Below, piece after piece: positions 52,127 to 62,187 of a stretch of 64,000 bases of DNA. The stretch is from NCBI RefSeq assembly GCF_014207965.1, contig NZ_JACHLM010000002.1, positions 124,001-188,000 of the forward strand, given 5' to 3'. The translations under genes and the position numbers were made by a program. The stretch is from Brevundimonas bullata (lineage in GTDB: Bacteria > Pseudomonadota > Alphaproteobacteria > Caulobacterales > Caulobacteraceae). Within the stretch, counting starts at the first letter, position 1. Each line of letters begins with the position of its first letter. Below the pieces are notes generated by a model. That model saw nothing but the letters and a program-made list of their open reading frames with translations. It was not told the DNA's origin and did no database searches.

Positions 52127-54769
52127 CTAGCCCTGCATCTGAGGCGCCGCACCGCAGGTGTCGCAAATCCAGCCGCCGCCGCGGTTTTGCAGGCTGAGAT
52201 CGCCACAGGCCGGACAGGCGACGGCTTCGGTCGGGGCGGCGTCGCGCGGCGTATCGGCCTTGCGCCCAAATGGGACGACGACGAGGTTGTCGGGGGCGGC
52301 CCCGCGCGCAAAGCCCTTGGAGATGAAGCGGGCGGCGGGCACCGGCTCGGCGTCATTGGTCGCTGTGCCCAGACCGTCGGGATTTCCCTCGGGCTCGGCG
52401 TTGGCCAACTCCTGACGCTCCAGATAGGAGACGCCCAGTTCGCGGAAGATATAGTCGAGGATCGAGGTCGCGGAGCGGATCGAATCATTGCCGGTGACGC
52501 GACCGGCGGGTTCAAATCGGGTGAAGACGAAGGCGTCGACGAACTCGTCCAGCGGCACGCCGTATTGCAGGCCGATCGAGATGGCGATGGCGAAGTTGTT
52601 CATCAGGCTGCGGAAGGCGGCGCCTTCCTTGTGCATGTCGATGAATATCTCGCCCAGCTCGCCGTCTTCGTATTCGCCGGTGTGGATATAGACCTTGTGG
52701 CCGCCGACGGCCGCCTTCTGGATATAGCCCTTGCGGCGGTCGGGCAGCTTGCGACGGGTGCGGTCGCGCTCGACGACCTTCTCGACCACCCGTTCGACCG
52801 GTCTGGTCTCGGGCTCCATGCGGCGCTGTACGGGGGCTTCGGTTTCGGTCAGGTCCAGCTGAAAGTCGGCTGGCGGCGCTGCGCGGTGCAGGACGACGGC
52901 GCGGCGACCATCGCGAGCGGCCTGGCCCAGGGCGCGGGCGCCCTGAAGCGAACCCGCGCGCCAGTCGATCACGTCCGGCGAGATGTCGGGCACATCGCTG
53001 AAGGGCTCGATGGCGCGGCGCAGGCCAGCCTCGAACGCAGCCGGGGGGCTGGACAGCAGGTGGTTCAGAGCCTCGGGCGCGGCGTTCCAGTCGGACAGGT
53101 CAGGATGGCCGAAGGCGACGGCGCGCGCGGCTTCGATAGCGGCGGCGTCGAAGCTCAGGCGGGGCAGCAGGTCCGCCCCGTTTTCGACCGTCAGACCCAG
53201 AACGTCGCCGACGAAGCCCGCGTCCAGCACGGGCGGCGCGAAGACGGCCGACAACCGGTCGGTCTGGCTCAGGGCGTCCTCGACGGCCTCAAGCTCGACA
53301 TCGGTGAAGCCCAGCTCGCGCAGGGCCGAATGGTTGACGCCCGGCGCGCCTATCAGGGTCCGGCGACCGAACAGGCGGCGCTCGGCGTCCTCGACGTCGC
53401 CCCCGGCGCGGGCGATGGCGCGGGCCAGGGCGGGGCGCAGTCGACGCTGCGTCTCGCCGTCCTCGGTCTGGAACAGGTCGGTGGCGGCGAAGGGGGAGGC
53501 GCCGAGGCGGAGTTCAAGCTCTGCATCGCGCACGAACAGGTTGATGGCGGCGTGACGGCGACCGTGGCGGGTCAAGGCCTCGGTGTCCTGACCGCGCTGG
53601 GCGGCAAGATCGGCGGCTTCATCCTTGACCACGTCCCATTCTGCGCAGGGGCCGAGGCGGGCGGCGAGCTCGCTGGACGTGGCGCTGGCGGCGACGGAGA
53701 CGCGGGCGCCGGCCGTCGCGGCGAGGGCGGTCGCCTTCCCGGCGTCCGTCGCCACGGTCCAGTCCGCCAGGCCGGACAGGCCCAGTGCGATTGGGCGAGC
53801 GGCGTCGCGACGGGGCGATGCGGGGGCGCTGGCGATTTCGATCTCCAGGGCGATGACCCAAAGCCGGGTCAGGTCGTCCAGGGCCTCATCGAAGCGGTCG
53901 CCGGTTAGGGCGGCGAGGGAAGGCAGGTGAAGCGCGGCGCGCGCTTCCAGCCCGGCGTCGGCCAGGGTTTCGGCGTCGTGCGGGGTGAAGATCAGCGCGA
54001 GATCGCCTTCCAGCGCGGCCTCGGCCACGGCCTGAGCTTCGGGACCACCCGAGGCGACGGCGTCGCGCTGGGCCAAGATGGGCTGAACCGAGCGCGTCGC
54101 CAGGCCAGGCAGTGCGATGGCCGGGCTTTCGCCCTCGGCGGCGTGTATGATGTCGGCGTCGGTCGCGCCGCAGCGGCGGGCGGTTAGGGCGGCGCGGGCC
54201 AAGGCCGGGTTGCGAGCAGGATCGGCGCAGGTCTCGCGCGGGCCTTCGCAGCGATCCACAGCGTCGGCGACGGCGCGAAGGGCGTCGGACAGGGCCTCGG
54301 CGGCGCGTTCAGCCAATCGTTCGCCGCGACGGGCGGCGGTCAGATCGGCCAGACGCCGCGCGGCGCCGGGCTCGCTGAGCGAAATGACGGGGGCAGACAG
54401 TCCGTGCTCGCTGGTAACGCTTGGCGCGGCGACGCCCAGCAGCAGCGAGGCCGACAGTTCGTCAGCGAAGGCGGCGGCGTCTTCGTCGGTTGTGAACAGA
54501 CCCTGCGCGCGGCCCCAGGCGGCGAGACGATGCGCCCAACGATCAGGGGCGCCGCCAAGCCAGGCACCGTGGTCTTCGTCCGGGGCGGCGGCGCCGTGCG
54601 GCAGGTCAGTCGGCAGGTCTTCGGCCCAGTCGAGCCAGGCCTCGACGCGGACGTCCGTCCAGTCGGCGGGGGCCAGGGTCGACGTCACTACGCCGGGGCG
54701 CTCGACCGCGCGAGGGTCGAGCACGACGAAGGCGGCGAGGTCGGCAAATCGGGGCTTGATGCGCATCAC
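52127..54769 (-). CDS. NrdJ-like protein with degenerate reductase core, TSCPD and zinc ribbon
   Basis: An 880-residue protein whose last 207 residues match vitamin B12-dependent ribonucleotide reductase Nrd[14 protein letters not shown] from 674, [58 protein letters not shown], then a zinc ribbon (Cys852, 855, 869, 872). Upstream, remnants of the barrel are visible ([11 protein letters not shown] at 300-310, [11 protein letters not shown] at 365-375, [10 protein letters not shown] at 471-480). Compared with remembered NrdJ sequences, the NPCSE catalytic-cysteine loop and its partner are missing and other parts are shortened. Internal cysteines are only at 174, 181, 200 and 375. It is probably not an active reductase. 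M2 (54766) is an alternative start. Confidence 0.8.
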   Translation of the reverse strand: MMRIKPRFADLAAFVVLDPRAVERPGVVTSTLAPADWTDVRVEAWLDWAEDLPTDLPHGAAAPDEDHGAWLGGAPDRWAHRLAAWGRAQGLFTTDEDAAAFADELSASLLLGVAAPSVTSEHGLSAPVISLSEPGAARRLADLTAARRGERLAERAAEALSDALRAVADAVDRCEGPRETCADPARNPALARAALTARRCGATDADIIHAAEGESPAIALPGLATRSVQPILAQRDAVASGGPEAQAVAEAALEGDLALIFTPHDAETLADAGLEARAALHLPSLAALTGDRFDEALDDLTRLWVIALEIEIASAPASPRRDAARPIALGLSGLADWTVATDAGKATALAATAGARVSVAASATSSELAARLGPCAEWDVVKDEAADLAAQRGQDTEALTRHGRRHAAINLFVRDAELELRLGASPFAATDLFQTEDGETQRRLRPALARAIARAGGDVEDAERRLFGRRTLIGAPGVNHSALRELGFTDVELEAVEDALSQTDRLSAVFAPPVLDAGFVGDVLGLTVENGADLLPRLSFDAAAIEAARAVAFGHPDLSDWNAAPEALNHLLSSPPAAFEAGLRRAIEPFSDVPDISPDVIDWRAGSLQGARALGQAARDGRRAVVLHRAAPPADFQLDLTETEAPVQRRMEPETRPVERVVEKVVERDRTRRKLPDRRKGYIQKAAVGGHKVYIHTGEYEDGELGEIFIDMHKEGAAFRSLMNNFAIAISIGLQYGVPLDEFVDAFVFTRFEPAGRVTGNDSIRSATSILDYIFRELGVSYLERQELANAEPEGNPDGLGTATNDAEPVPAARFISKGFARGAAPDNLVVVPFGRKADTPRDAAPTEAVACPACGDLSLQNRGGGWICDTCGAAPQMQG

Positions 54770-54985
54770 AACGTCTCCGCGCGTGTCCTGATCCTGACAC
54801 TAACGACGGCGCGCGAGGCGTTTCAATAAATCTTGCGGTTAGAGTTGGGGTTACCCCCAAGATGTTGATGGTGGGCCGAGGCGCTCGATGGTCGTCTCGG
54901 GCTGGACGCGGGCGGCTGCGGTTTCTATGATCGTGCTGCGCCGCCGGACCTCCCTGGGCGGTGGAATTCAAGTGAGTACGAAGAC

Positions 54986-55378
54986 GTGCTGAACAAGATT
55001 TTCGCTTGGTGGAACGGCGCCACGATCGGCACCCTGTTCACCGTGGCCCGCCGCGGCCAACTGGTCGGCACGGACGAGTTCGGCAACCGCTATTATCAGT
55101 CGCGCGACCACGTCAGCTATGACGGTCGTCAGCGCCGCTGGGTCATCTATGACGGCTATGCCGACGCCTCCAAGGTGCCGCCGGAATGGCAGGGCTGGAT
55201 GCGCTACACCTATGATGAAACGCCCGTCGAGAAGCCGCTGCCGCGGCGCTCGTGGGAGAAGGATCATTTGCCGAACCTGACCGGCACGCCGATGGCCTGG
55301 CGTCCGCAGGGCTCGCTGCTGAACGAGGGCAAGCGCCCGGCCGCCACTGGCGACTACCAGGCCTGGAGCCCGGAATGA
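54986..55378 (+). CDS. NADH:ubiquinone oxidoreductase NDUFA12-family subunit
   Basis: A 130-residue protein starting at a GTG (54986). It is the alphaproteobacterial counterpart of mitochondrial complex I subunit NDUFA12: the GTLFTVARRGQLVGTDEFGN and the NRYYQSRDH motifs, and the conserved WVIYDG and PPEWQGWMRYTYDETP segment, are present. The rest of complex I is not in the window. The stop overlaps the next start (ATGA), so it is coupled with the DUF2155 gene. Confidence 0.93.
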   Translation: MLNKIFAWWNGATIGTLFTVARRGQLVGTDEFGNRYYQSRDHVSYDGRQRRWVIYDGYADASKVPPEWQGWMRYTYDETPVEKPLPRRSWEKDHLPNLTGTPMAWRPQGSLLNEGKRPAATGDYQAWSPE

Positions 55379-56070
55379 CGCGACGTGTCCTGCTGATCGG
55401 CGTGGCCGTAGCGGGACTGACGGTCGCTGGCGCCGGCATGACCAGCGCCCTTATGGACCTGCCGCAGGACGCGGTCCCGGCCCGGGACCCGGTAGGCGAC
55501 CTTTTGCGCGACACCAATCGCGCGCCGTTGCAGACGACGCCGGCGGCGTCGCCCCCGGCCAGTACGCCGCCGACCGCTCAACCCGTGCCTACCGCGACGA
55601 CGCCTGAAGGCGTTCCGGCGCCGGTTCCAGGCGCGCCCGTCATTGTGCCCGGAACCGAAGTCGCCGCCATTCAGGAAGAAGCGCCGGCCGAGGCCGAGGT
55701 CGCACCGACCAAGGTTGAAGCTGCGCCAGTGGCCACGCCCGGCCGCCGTCAGCGTCGTCCGATCGCCATCGTGCACGCCATCGACAAGGTCACGGCTGAA
55801 TCCATGCTATTCGAGGTCGAGGTCGGCGGTCGTCCGGTGCGCTTCAACAAGACCCTGATCTTCAGCGCCCGCGCCTGCGAGGTCTCGGCCTCGGACGAAC
55901 AGACTGAAGACGCTATCGCCTATCTGGATGTCGGGGTTCAGCCGCGCGGGATCGCCGTGCCGACCGAGGCCCGCCAGATCTTCAAGGGCTGGATGTTCGC
56001 CTCATCGCCCGCCGTCAGCGGTCTGCAGCACCCGATCTACGACGCCTGGGTGGTCGGCTGTAAGGCATAG
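55375..56070 (+). CDS. DUF2155 domain protein, exported
   Basis: A 231-residue protein with a signal-anchor at the N-terminus ([21 protein letters not shown]), a long Pro/Ala/Thr-rich linker (about 50-120) and a C-terminal DUF2155 domain with [17 protein letters not shown], a two-cysteine pattern and the [24 protein letters not shown] motif. DUF2155 genes commonly follow NDUFA12 genes in alphaproteobacteria. Function is unknown. The last 34 bases overlap the convergent aat gene. Confidence 0.88.
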   Translation: MTRRVLLIGVAVAGLTVAGAGMTSALMDLPQDAVPARDPVGDLLRDTNRAPLQTTPAASPPASTPPTAQPVPTATTPEGVPAPVPGAPVIVPGTEVAAIQEEAPAEAEVAPTKVEAAPVATPGRRQRRPIAIVHAIDKVTAESMLFEVEVGGRPVRFNKTLIFSARACEVSASDEQTEDAIAYLDVGVQPRGIAVPTEARQIFKGWMFASSPAVSGLQHPIYDAWVVGCKA

Positions 56071-56732
56071 GTCACGGCCTCCGCGCCCGTCAGAGGCGCG
56101 GACAGAACCGACTTGTCGGGGGTCAGACGCAACGCGGGCTTGAGCAGCCGCAGATAGGCCGCCTGCGGCGTCTCCACCGCCCCGAACTGGCTGAGATGCT
56201 CCGTCAGGAACTGGGCGTCCAGCAGGCCCCAGCCCCCCAGTCGCAGCCGCGCCACCAGATGCACCAGGGCGACCTTTGACGCATCGCGCGCCCGGCTGAA
56301 CATGCTCTCGCCGAAGAAGGCGCCGCCCAGCGTCACCCCATAGAGCCCGCCGACCAGAACCTCGTCCTGCCAACATTCGATGCTGTGGGCGTGGCCGCGC
56401 GCGTGCAGTTCCAGATACAGGCGGCGGATCGGATCGTTGATCCAGGTGTCCTCGCGCCCCGGCATCGAGGCCGCGCAGGCGTCCAGCACGGCGGCGAAAG
56501 CCGTATCCACGCGCACCTGAAACGGTTCGCCGCGTACGGTGCGGCGCAGACGCGTGGGAATATGGAATCGGTTGAGCGGGATGACGCCCCGCTGGTCCGG
56601 CTCGACCAGGAAGACGCGCGGATCGTCGCGCGCTTCCGCCATGGGAAATACGCCCTGAGCATAGCAGGCCAGCAGCTCCTCGGGTCCGAAGACGCCGGAG
56701 AGGCTGCTGGCGCTGAACTCGGGTTCGTCCAA
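56037..56732 (-). CDS. aat: Leucyl/phenylalanyl-tRNA--protein transferase
   Basis: Aat adds Leu or Phe to N-terminal Lys/Arg, marking proteins for ClpAP by the N-end rule. The 231-residue protein shows [14 protein letters not shown], the [23 protein letters not shown] region, [19 protein letters not shown] and [11 protein letters not shown]. It starts 6 bases after the accC stop. Its 3' end overlaps the convergent DUF2155 gene by 34 bases. Confidence 0.96.
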   Translation of the reverse strand: MDEPEFSASSLSGVFGPEELLACYAQGVFPMAEARDDPRVFLVEPDQRGVIPLNRFHIPTRLRRTVRGEPFQVRVDTAFAAVLDACAASMPGREDTWINDPIRRLYLELHARGHAHSIECWQDEVLVGGLYGVTLGGAFFGESMFSRARDASKVALVHLVARLRLGGWGLLDAQFLTEHLSQFGAVETPQAAYLRLLKPALRLTPDKSVLSAPLTGAEAVTYALQPTTQAS

Positions 56733-56738
56733 GAGGGG

Positions 56739-58091
56739 TTAGGCCTTGGCCTTCTGGGCGGCGGCCCACTTCTCCAGCCAGTGGATGTCATAGTCGCCCG
56801 ATAGAATATCGGGCTCCTGCAACAGCTTCTGGAACAGGGGGATGGTGGTGTCGACGCCGCCGATGACGATCTCGCCCAGCGAACGCTTGAGGCGCGCCAG
56901 GCACTCCTCGCGGTCGCGACCGTGGACGATCAGCTTGCCGATCAGGCTGTCGTAGTAGGGCGGGATCGAATAGCCGGCGTAGATGGCGCTATCCAGACGC
57001 ACGCCCAGACCGCCCGGAGCGTGGAAGTCCGTGATGGTGCCGGGCGACGGTGTGAAGGTCTCGGCGTTTTCAGCGTTGATCCGCACCTCGATGGCGTGGC
57101 CTTCGAAATGGATGTCCTCTTGTGTGAAGGACAGGGGCAGACCGGCGGCGATTCGGATCTGCTCGCGGACCAGATCGACGCCCGTGATCATTTCCGTGAC
57201 CGGGTGTTCGACCTGCAGGCGCGTGTTCATCTCGATGAAGAAGAACTCGCCGTCTTCCCACAGGAACTCGATGGTGCCGACGCCCAGATAGCCGATAGCG
57301 GCGATGGCCTTGTTGACCGTCTCGCCGATGGCCTTGCGGCCTTCAGCGGAAAGCGCGGGCGAGGGGGCCTCTTCCAGCACCTTCTGGTGGCGGCGCTGCA
57401 GCGAGCAGTCGCGTTCGCCCAGATGGACAACGTTGCCGTGGCTGTCGGCGATGACCTGAATCTCGATGTGGCGCGGCTTCTGGAGGTAGCGCTCCATATA
57501 GACGGCGCCGTTGCCGAAGGCGGCCTTGGCCTCGGTCTGGGCCGTTTGCACGGCCTCGACCAGATCATCGGCGGTCAGGGCGACCTTCATGCCGCGTCCG
57601 CCGCCGCCGGCGGCCGCCTTGACGATCAGCGGGAAGCCGATGGTCTTGGACGCCTCGATGGCGGCCTCGACGGTTTCGACCTCGCCCGCCGACCCCGGAA
57701 CGACCGGAATGCCGGCGTCCATGACGGTCTGCTTGGCGCTGATCTTGTCGCCCATGACCCGGATGTGGTCAGGCTTGGGGCCGATGAAGGTCAGGCCATG
57801 GGCCTCGACGATCTCGGCGAAGCGGGCGTTCTCGGACAGGAAGCCATAGCCCGGGTGGATCGCCTGGGCGCCGGTGATTTCGGCCGCCGCGATGATCGAC
57901 GGGATGTTCAGATAGGACTTGGCCGCCGGCGCGGGGCCGATGCAGACGCTTTCGTCGGCCAGGCGCACCCACATGGCGCCGCGGTCGGCTTCGGAGTGCA
58001 CGGCGACGGTGGAGATACCCATTTCCTTGCACGCCCGGTGGATGCGCAGGGCGATTTCGCCGCGGTTAGCGATCAGGACCTTGGTGAACAT
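56739..58091 (-). CDS. accC: Acetyl-CoA carboxylase, biotin carboxylase subunit
   Basis: AccC carboxylates biotin on AccB with ATP and bicarbonate, the first step of fatty acid synthesis. The 450-residue protein has the conserved [13 protein letters not shown] start, the ATP-grasp loop [30 protein letters not shown] and the RINAE motif. It lies 8 bases after accB in the aroQ-accB-accC-aat series. Confidence 0.98.
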   Translation of the reverse strand: MFTKVLIANRGEIALRIHRACKEMGISTVAVHSEADRGAMWVRLADESVCIGPAPAAKSYLNIPSIIAAAEITGAQAIHPGYGFLSENARFAEIVEAHGLTFIGPKPDHIRVMGDKISAKQTVMDAGIPVVPGSAGEVETVEAAIEASKTIGFPLIVKAAAGGGGRGMKVALTADDLVEAVQTAQTEAKAAFGNGAVYMERYLQKPRHIEIQVIADSHGNVVHLGERDCSLQRRHQKVLEEAPSPALSAEGRKAIGETVNKAIAAIGYLGVGTIEFLWEDGEFFFIEMNTRLQVEHPVTEMITGVDLVREQIRIAAGLPLSFTQEDIHFEGHAIEVRINAENAETFTPSPGTITDFHAPGGLGVRLDSAIYAGYSIPPYYDSLIGKLIVHGRDREECLARLKRSLGEIVIGGVDTTIPLFQKLLQEPDILSGDYDIHWLEKWAAAQKAKA

Positions 58092-58099
58092 GTCGGGTC

Positions 58100-58585
58100 T
58101 CAGACTTCCAGCATAACCAGAGCTTCGCCGTATTCGACGGGCTGGGCGTCGCCGACCAGGATTTCCGACACAACGCCGTCGCGCGGAGCCTGGATCGGGT
58201 TCATGGTCTTCATGGCTTCGACGATCAGCAGGGTCTGGCCCTTCTTGACCTTGTCGCCCGGCTTCACGAACTGCGGCGCTTCCGGCGAGGGCTGCAGATA
58301 GACGGTGCCGACCATCGGCGACTTCACCTCTTCACCCTTGCGCGACACGATGGTGGCCGGATCCGACGGCATCGAGGCTGGGGCGGCGGGTGCAGCCTGC
58401 GCGACCGGGGCGGCGGCGTACTGGACCGGCGCAGCGGCGGTCATGGTGATCTCGCGGGCGACGCGGATGCGCAGTTCGCCCTGTTCGACTTCGATCTCGG
58501 TCAGATCGGTTTCGTTCAGGATGTCAGCCAGGCTGCGGATCAGGCCGGCGTCGATGCCTTGGTTCTTGTGCTTGTCGTCGGACAT
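58100..58585 (-). CDS. accB: Biotin carboxyl carrier protein
   Basis: A 161-residue carrier for the acetyl-CoA carboxylase complex. The start [19 protein letters not shown] at 58585 fits the family; the open frame further up is an overlap with aroQ sequence. An N-terminal helix, an Ala/Pro linker (about 52-75) and a C-terminal biotinyl domain with the acceptor lysine in VEAMKTMNP are present. It is followed by accC and preceded by aroQ after 13 bases. Confidence 0.97.
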   Translation of the reverse strand: MSDDKHKNQGIDAGLIRSLADILNETDLTEIEVEQGELRIRVAREITMTAAAPVQYAAAPVAQAAPAAPASMPSDPATIVSRKGEEVKSPMVGTVYLQPSPEAPQFVKPGDKVKKGQTLLIVEAMKTMNPIQAPRDGVVSEILVGDAQPVEYGEALVMLEV

Positions 58586-58598
58586 GGTGTGTCTCTCT

Positions 58599-59072
58599 TC
58601 AGGTCTTGGGCGAACGAGCCCCGGCCACAGCGCGTTCCCGCGCCAGCCGAAGGGCGGCCGTGACGGCCAGTTCGTAGCTGTGGGGGCCGAAGCCCGAAAT
58701 GACGCCGGTCGCGACCAGCGAAACATAGGAATGACGCCGGAAGTCCTCGCGCGCAGCGGGGTTCGACAAGTGACACTCGACGACCGGCACGCTGAGCGTC
58801 TTCAACGCGTCCAGCAGGGCGACCGAGGTATGGGTGAAGGCGGCGGGATTGATCACCAGGGCGCAGGCCTCGTTGCGCGCCTCATGAATCCAGTCGACCA
58901 ACTGGCCTTCGTGATTCGATTGGCGGAATACGACGCGGGTGTCGCCGGCTGCAACCTCGCACAGGGCCTGGACGTCGGCCATGGTCTCGTGGCCATAGAT
59001 GTCCGGTTCCCGAACCCCCAAGAGGTTGAGATTAGGGCCGTTCAGGACGTAGAGGACAGGGGCTTCGGGCAT
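58599..59072 (-). CDS. aroQ: Type II 3-dehydroquinate dehydratase
   Basis: AroQ dehydrates 3-dehydroquinate in the shikimate pathway. The 157-residue protein has the start motif [17 protein letters not shown], the flexible-loop region [32 protein letters not shown] and the ECHLSNP substrate loop. It is the first gene of the aroQ-accB-accC-aat series. Confidence 0.97.
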   Translation of the reverse strand: MPEAPVLYVLNGPNLNLLGVREPDIYGHETMADVQALCEVAAGDTRVVFRQSNHEGQLVDWIHEARNEACALVINPAAFTHTSVALLDALKTLSVPVVECHLSNPAAREDFRRHSYVSLVATGVISGFGPHSYELAVTAALRLARERAVAGARSPKT

Positions 59073-59176
59073 TCGCTCGGAAAATTGGCGCTCACGACCG
59101 CGCGGATTCGGTCGGGCGTTGTAGCTCAGGTAAGGCGCGGCGCAAAGTGCGTCGATGAAGAGGTTGACCTAACGTC

Positions 59177-59374
59177 ATGCGTATCGAAGTCAACGGCGAG
59201 GTGCGGGACACCGCCGCCACGACCATTCTGGGTCTGGTTCAGGAGCTGTCGCTGGACCCCAAGAAGGTGGCGGTCGAGCGCAATCTGGAGATCGTGCCGC
59301 GCTCGCTGCATGGCGAAACGGTGCTGGCCGAGGGCGACAGGATCGAGCTGGTGCAGTTCGTCGGGGGCGGCTGA
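59177..59374 (+). CDS. thiS: Sulfur carrier protein ThiS
   Basis: A 65-residue ubiquitin-like carrier that delivers sulfur as a thiocarboxylate for the thiazole of thiamine. The start is MRIEVNGEVRDTAA, with the KVAVERNLEIVPR strand and the C-terminal FVGGG. The terminal Gly-Gly is required for activation by ThiF. It is followed by thiG after a 196-base gap that contains a class A inverted repeat. Confidence 0.95.
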   Translation: MRIEVNGEVRDTAATTILGLVQELSLDPKKVAVERNLEIVPRSLHGETVLAEGDRIELVQFVGGG

Positions 59375-59388
59375 CGTTTCCCTAAAGC

Positions 59389-59498
59389 CCGCTCATCCCC
59401 GAGGAGGCGGGGACCCAGCAAGAACCCCATCCTCCCCCCGTGGACCCGTCAGGCTTGTCGCCAAAGAACTGGGTCCCCGCCTCCGCGGGGATGAGCGG
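59389..59498. repeat. Class A intergenic inverted repeat, copy 4 (thiS-thiG)
   Basis: Arms of 30 bp (59389-59418 and 59469-59498) with one mismatch flank a 50-base spacer. It separates the co-directional thiS and thiG genes. Confidence 0.94.
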
Positions 59499-59570
59499 AA
59501 GGGTATGGCGCGGTTATCAAATCCGGCAACGGCGCTTCCCCCCGGCGCAGCGTGGCGCTAGGTCAGGAGC

Positions 59571-60359
59571 ATGACCGATACAGCCCCCCGCACCGACAGC
59601 TGGACCGTCGCCGGCCGCACCTTCAACTCGCGCCTGATCGTGGGCACCGGCAAGTACCGCGACTACGCCCAGAATGCGGCCGCCGCCGAGGCCTCGGGCG
59701 CCGAGATCGTCACCGTGGCCGTGCGCCGGGTAAACCTGACCGATCCCAGCCAGCCGGTGCTGACCGACTTCCTGGACCCCAAGAAGTACACCTATCTGCC
59801 CAATACGGCGGGCTGCTTCACCGGCGAGGACGCGGTGCGGACCCTGCGTCTGGCGCGCGAGGCGGGCGGTTGGACTCTGGTGAAGCTGGAGGTTCTGGCG
59901 GACCAGCGCACCCTGTTCCCCGACATGGAAGAGACCCTGCGGTCGCTCAAGCTGCTGACCGCCGAGGGCTTCGAGGTCATGGTCTATTGCACCGACGACC
60001 CCGTCTATGCGCGCAAGCTGGAGGACGCCGGTGCGGTGGCCATCATGCCGCTGGGCGCGCCGATCGGCTCGGGCCTGGGCGTGCAGAACCCCATCAACAT
60101 CCGCCTGATCGTCGAGCAGTCTAAGGTGCCGGTCCTGGTCGACGCGGGCGTCGGCACGGCCTCGGACGCCGCCATCGCCATGGAACTGGGCTGCGACGGC
60201 GTGCTGATGAACACCGCCATCGCCGAGGCGCGCGACCCGATCCTGATGGCCAGCGCCATGAAGCATGCGGTGATCGCCGGGCGGGAATCCTATCTGGCCG
60301 GGCGCATGAAGAAGCGCCTCTATGCTGATCCGTCCTCGCCGCTGGCGGGCCTGATCTAG
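59571..60359 (+). CDS. thiG: Thiazole synthase ThiG
   Basis: ThiG builds the thiazole phosphate from deoxyxylulose phosphate, dehydroglycine and ThiS thiocarboxylate. The 262-residue barrel has the start [19 protein letters not shown], the active-site lysine in [15 protein letters not shown], the [13 protein letters not shown] loop and [28 protein letters not shown] segment precedes the ATG. Confidence 0.96.
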   Translation: MTDTAPRTDSWTVAGRTFNSRLIVGTGKYRDYAQNAAAAEASGAEIVTVAVRRVNLTDPSQPVLTDFLDPKKYTYLPNTAGCFTGEDAVRTLRLAREAGGWTLVKLEVLADQRTLFPDMEETLRSLKLLTAEGFEVMVYCTDDPVYARKLEDAGAVAIMPLGAPIGSGLGVQNPINIRLIVEQSKVPVLVDAGVGTASDAAIAMELGCDGVLMNTAIAEARDPILMASAMKHAVIAGRESYLAGRMKKRLYADPSSPLAGLI

Positions 60360-60432
60360 GCGCCGCGACGTCACGGCGGCTTGCCCGGCCGCCGTTGACC
60401 GCGCACTCTCGCCCCAGCTCTGGGAGGGGACG

Positions 60433-62127
60433 ATGCGTTTCGGATGGATGGCCTGTACGGCTGTGGCGGCCTGTATGTTCGGCCCGATGGCGGTGGCGGA
60501 CGCGACGGCGGACAAGGCCGTGCGCGACCTGCTGGATCAGCCGCAGGTCTGCGGCCCCGGCGGCTCGGCCATCGAAGCCATCCCGACCAACGACATCGTC
60601 ATGGTCGAGGGCTTTGGAACCGGCGGCTTCAAGATCGACACGGCCAACCCCGAGGCCCAGGCCTGGTTCGACCACGGCGTGCGGCTGCGCTGGGCGTTCG
60701 AGCATACCGAATCGGTGCGCGCCTTCCGCAAGGCGCGGGCGCTGGATCCGACCTGCGGCATGTGCGCCTGGGGCGAGGCCTGGGCCATCGGCCCCAATCT
60801 GAACGGCGGGGGACAGGACAAGGCCTCGATCGAAGCAGCCCTAAAAGCCGCCCGCGACGCCCGCCGTCTGGCCCGCGACGCCACACCGGTGCAGCGCCAG
60901 ATGATCGACGCCCTGATCCAGCGTTATTCCGGTTCGGAAAAGAGCCGCGCGGACCGCTTCGCCCAGCGCATGGACCGGATCGCGCGTCAGAACCCCGACG
61001 ACGGCGCCATCGCCAACATCACCGCTGACGCCTGGCTGTTGGCCGCCGACGAATGGTGGGACGACGACGGGAAGGCGGCTGATCCGGCCATCCCCCGCGC
61101 CATGGGCCTGTTGGAACAAGCGCTGGCCAAGGACCCCAACGATCCGGGGGCGATCCACCTCTATATCCACCTGACCGAGTGGTCGGACGACCCGCACAAG
61201 GCCATTCCCTACGGCGAGAAGCTGGCCCTGCTGGCCCCGGCGGCCAGCCATCTGGTGCATATGCCGTCGCATACCTACTACCGCGTCGGCCGCTATCGGG
61301 ACGCGATGCAGAGCAACGTCAACGCCGTGGCGCTGGACCGGCGCTATGACGCCCTGGCCAAGCCCCCGGGCGGCGTGCCGGCGATGCGGTTGCACGCGCA
61401 CAACATCCACTTCGGCATGGGCGGCGCCCTGATGGCCGGGGGCGACGAGGAGGGGCTGAAACTGGCCGATTGGTTCCTGGCCACCTATCCGAACATCGGC
61501 GCCCAGGAATACTGGCGTCAGATCGTCGCCAACAACGCCTATGCTCTCTATGGCCGGTTCGGCACGCCGGAGCAGGTGGCGGCGCTCAAGGAACCGCCCG
61601 CGAGCCATCCCTTGCTGCGCATCAGTTGGCGCTATGCCCGCGGTGAAGCAGCGGCGAGGGCCGGCGACGCTGTGGCTGTCCGGGCCGAAGCGAACGCCAT
61701 CAAGACCCTGCGCGAGGCGACGACCTTCGCCGGACCGATGGCCGAGCAGCGCGCCGTTTTCACCGAACTGTCCCAGCGCATTCTGGAGGGCCGGGCGGCC
61801 ATGATCGAGGGGAATGCGACTGCCGCCGTCGCCGCCTTCACTCGCGCCGCGCAGATCCAGGCCATGGACGACGAGGGCGGTGATCCGCCGATCATCTGGT
61901 ATCCGACGCGCCGCAGTCTGGCGGCGGCTCTGCTGGTCAGCGGCGACGCCGCCGGAGCCAAGGCCAAGATCGAGGAGCTGCTGAAGGACTGGCCCGGCGA
62001 TCCCTACAGCTACTTTGTTCTGGCCGAGGCCGAGCGGAAGCTGGGCAACGCCGAAGCCGCCGCCGAAGCGACCCGACGTTCGAACGTCGAGTGGATCGGC
62101 GGCGAACGGAGCTTGGCTGCGGCTTAA
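60433..62127 (+). CDS. Exported tetratricopeptide-repeat protein
   Basis: A 564-residue protein with a signal peptide (about 1-22, ending MAVA). Conserved blocks are WFDHGVRLRWAFEHTESVRAF, LDPTCGMCAWGEAWAIGPNLN, the LYIHLTEW and HMPSHTYYRVGRY segments, and several TPR-like helical pairs to the C-terminus. This combination belongs to a common but uncharacterised TPR protein group. The conserved His residues (HMPSH, HAHNIHFG) suggest a binding site, but no function can be assigned. It follows thiG by 73 bases but is probably separate. Confidence 0.82.
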   Translation: MRFGWMACTAVAACMFGPMAVADATADKAVRDLLDQPQVCGPGGSAIEAIPTNDIVMVEGFGTGGFKIDTANPEAQAWFDHGVRLRWAFEHTESVRAFRKARALDPTCGMCAWGEAWAIGPNLNGGGQDKASIEAALKAARDARRLARDATPVQRQMIDALIQRYSGSEKSRADRFAQRMDRIARQNPDDGAIANITADAWLLAADEWWDDDGKAADPAIPRAMGLLEQALAKDPNDPGAIHLYIHLTEWSDDPHKAIPYGEKLALLAPAASHLVHMPSHTYYRVGRYRDAMQSNVNAVALDRRYDALAKPPGGVPAMRLHAHNIHFGMGGALMAGGDEEGLKLADWFLATYPNIGAQEYWRQIVANNAYALYGRFGTPEQVAALKEPPASHPLLRISWRYARGEAAARAGDAVAVRAEANAIKTLREATTFAGPMAEQRAVFTELSQRILEGRAAMIEGNATAAVAAFTRAAQIQAMDDEGGDPPIIWYPTRRSLAAALLVSGDAAGAKAKIEELLKDWPGDPYSYFVLAEAERKLGNAEAAAEATRRSNVEWIGGERSLAAA

Positions 62128-62187
62128 AGCCCTATCGCTCTCCGAACGGCGTCACCTTGGGGACAAGCCGGAGGGTGATGAAGGCGT

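Noticed and set aside
52509-52523. GGTTCAAATC-like stretch resembling a tRNA T-loop
   Set aside because: It lies inside the NrdJ-like coding sequence and has no acceptor stem or anticodon arm at the right distances. No tRNA was found in the window.
59073-59176. Possible TPP riboswitch before thiS
   Set aside because: The region was read for the conserved CTGAGA and ACCTGATC-type segments of the TPP element, and neither is present.
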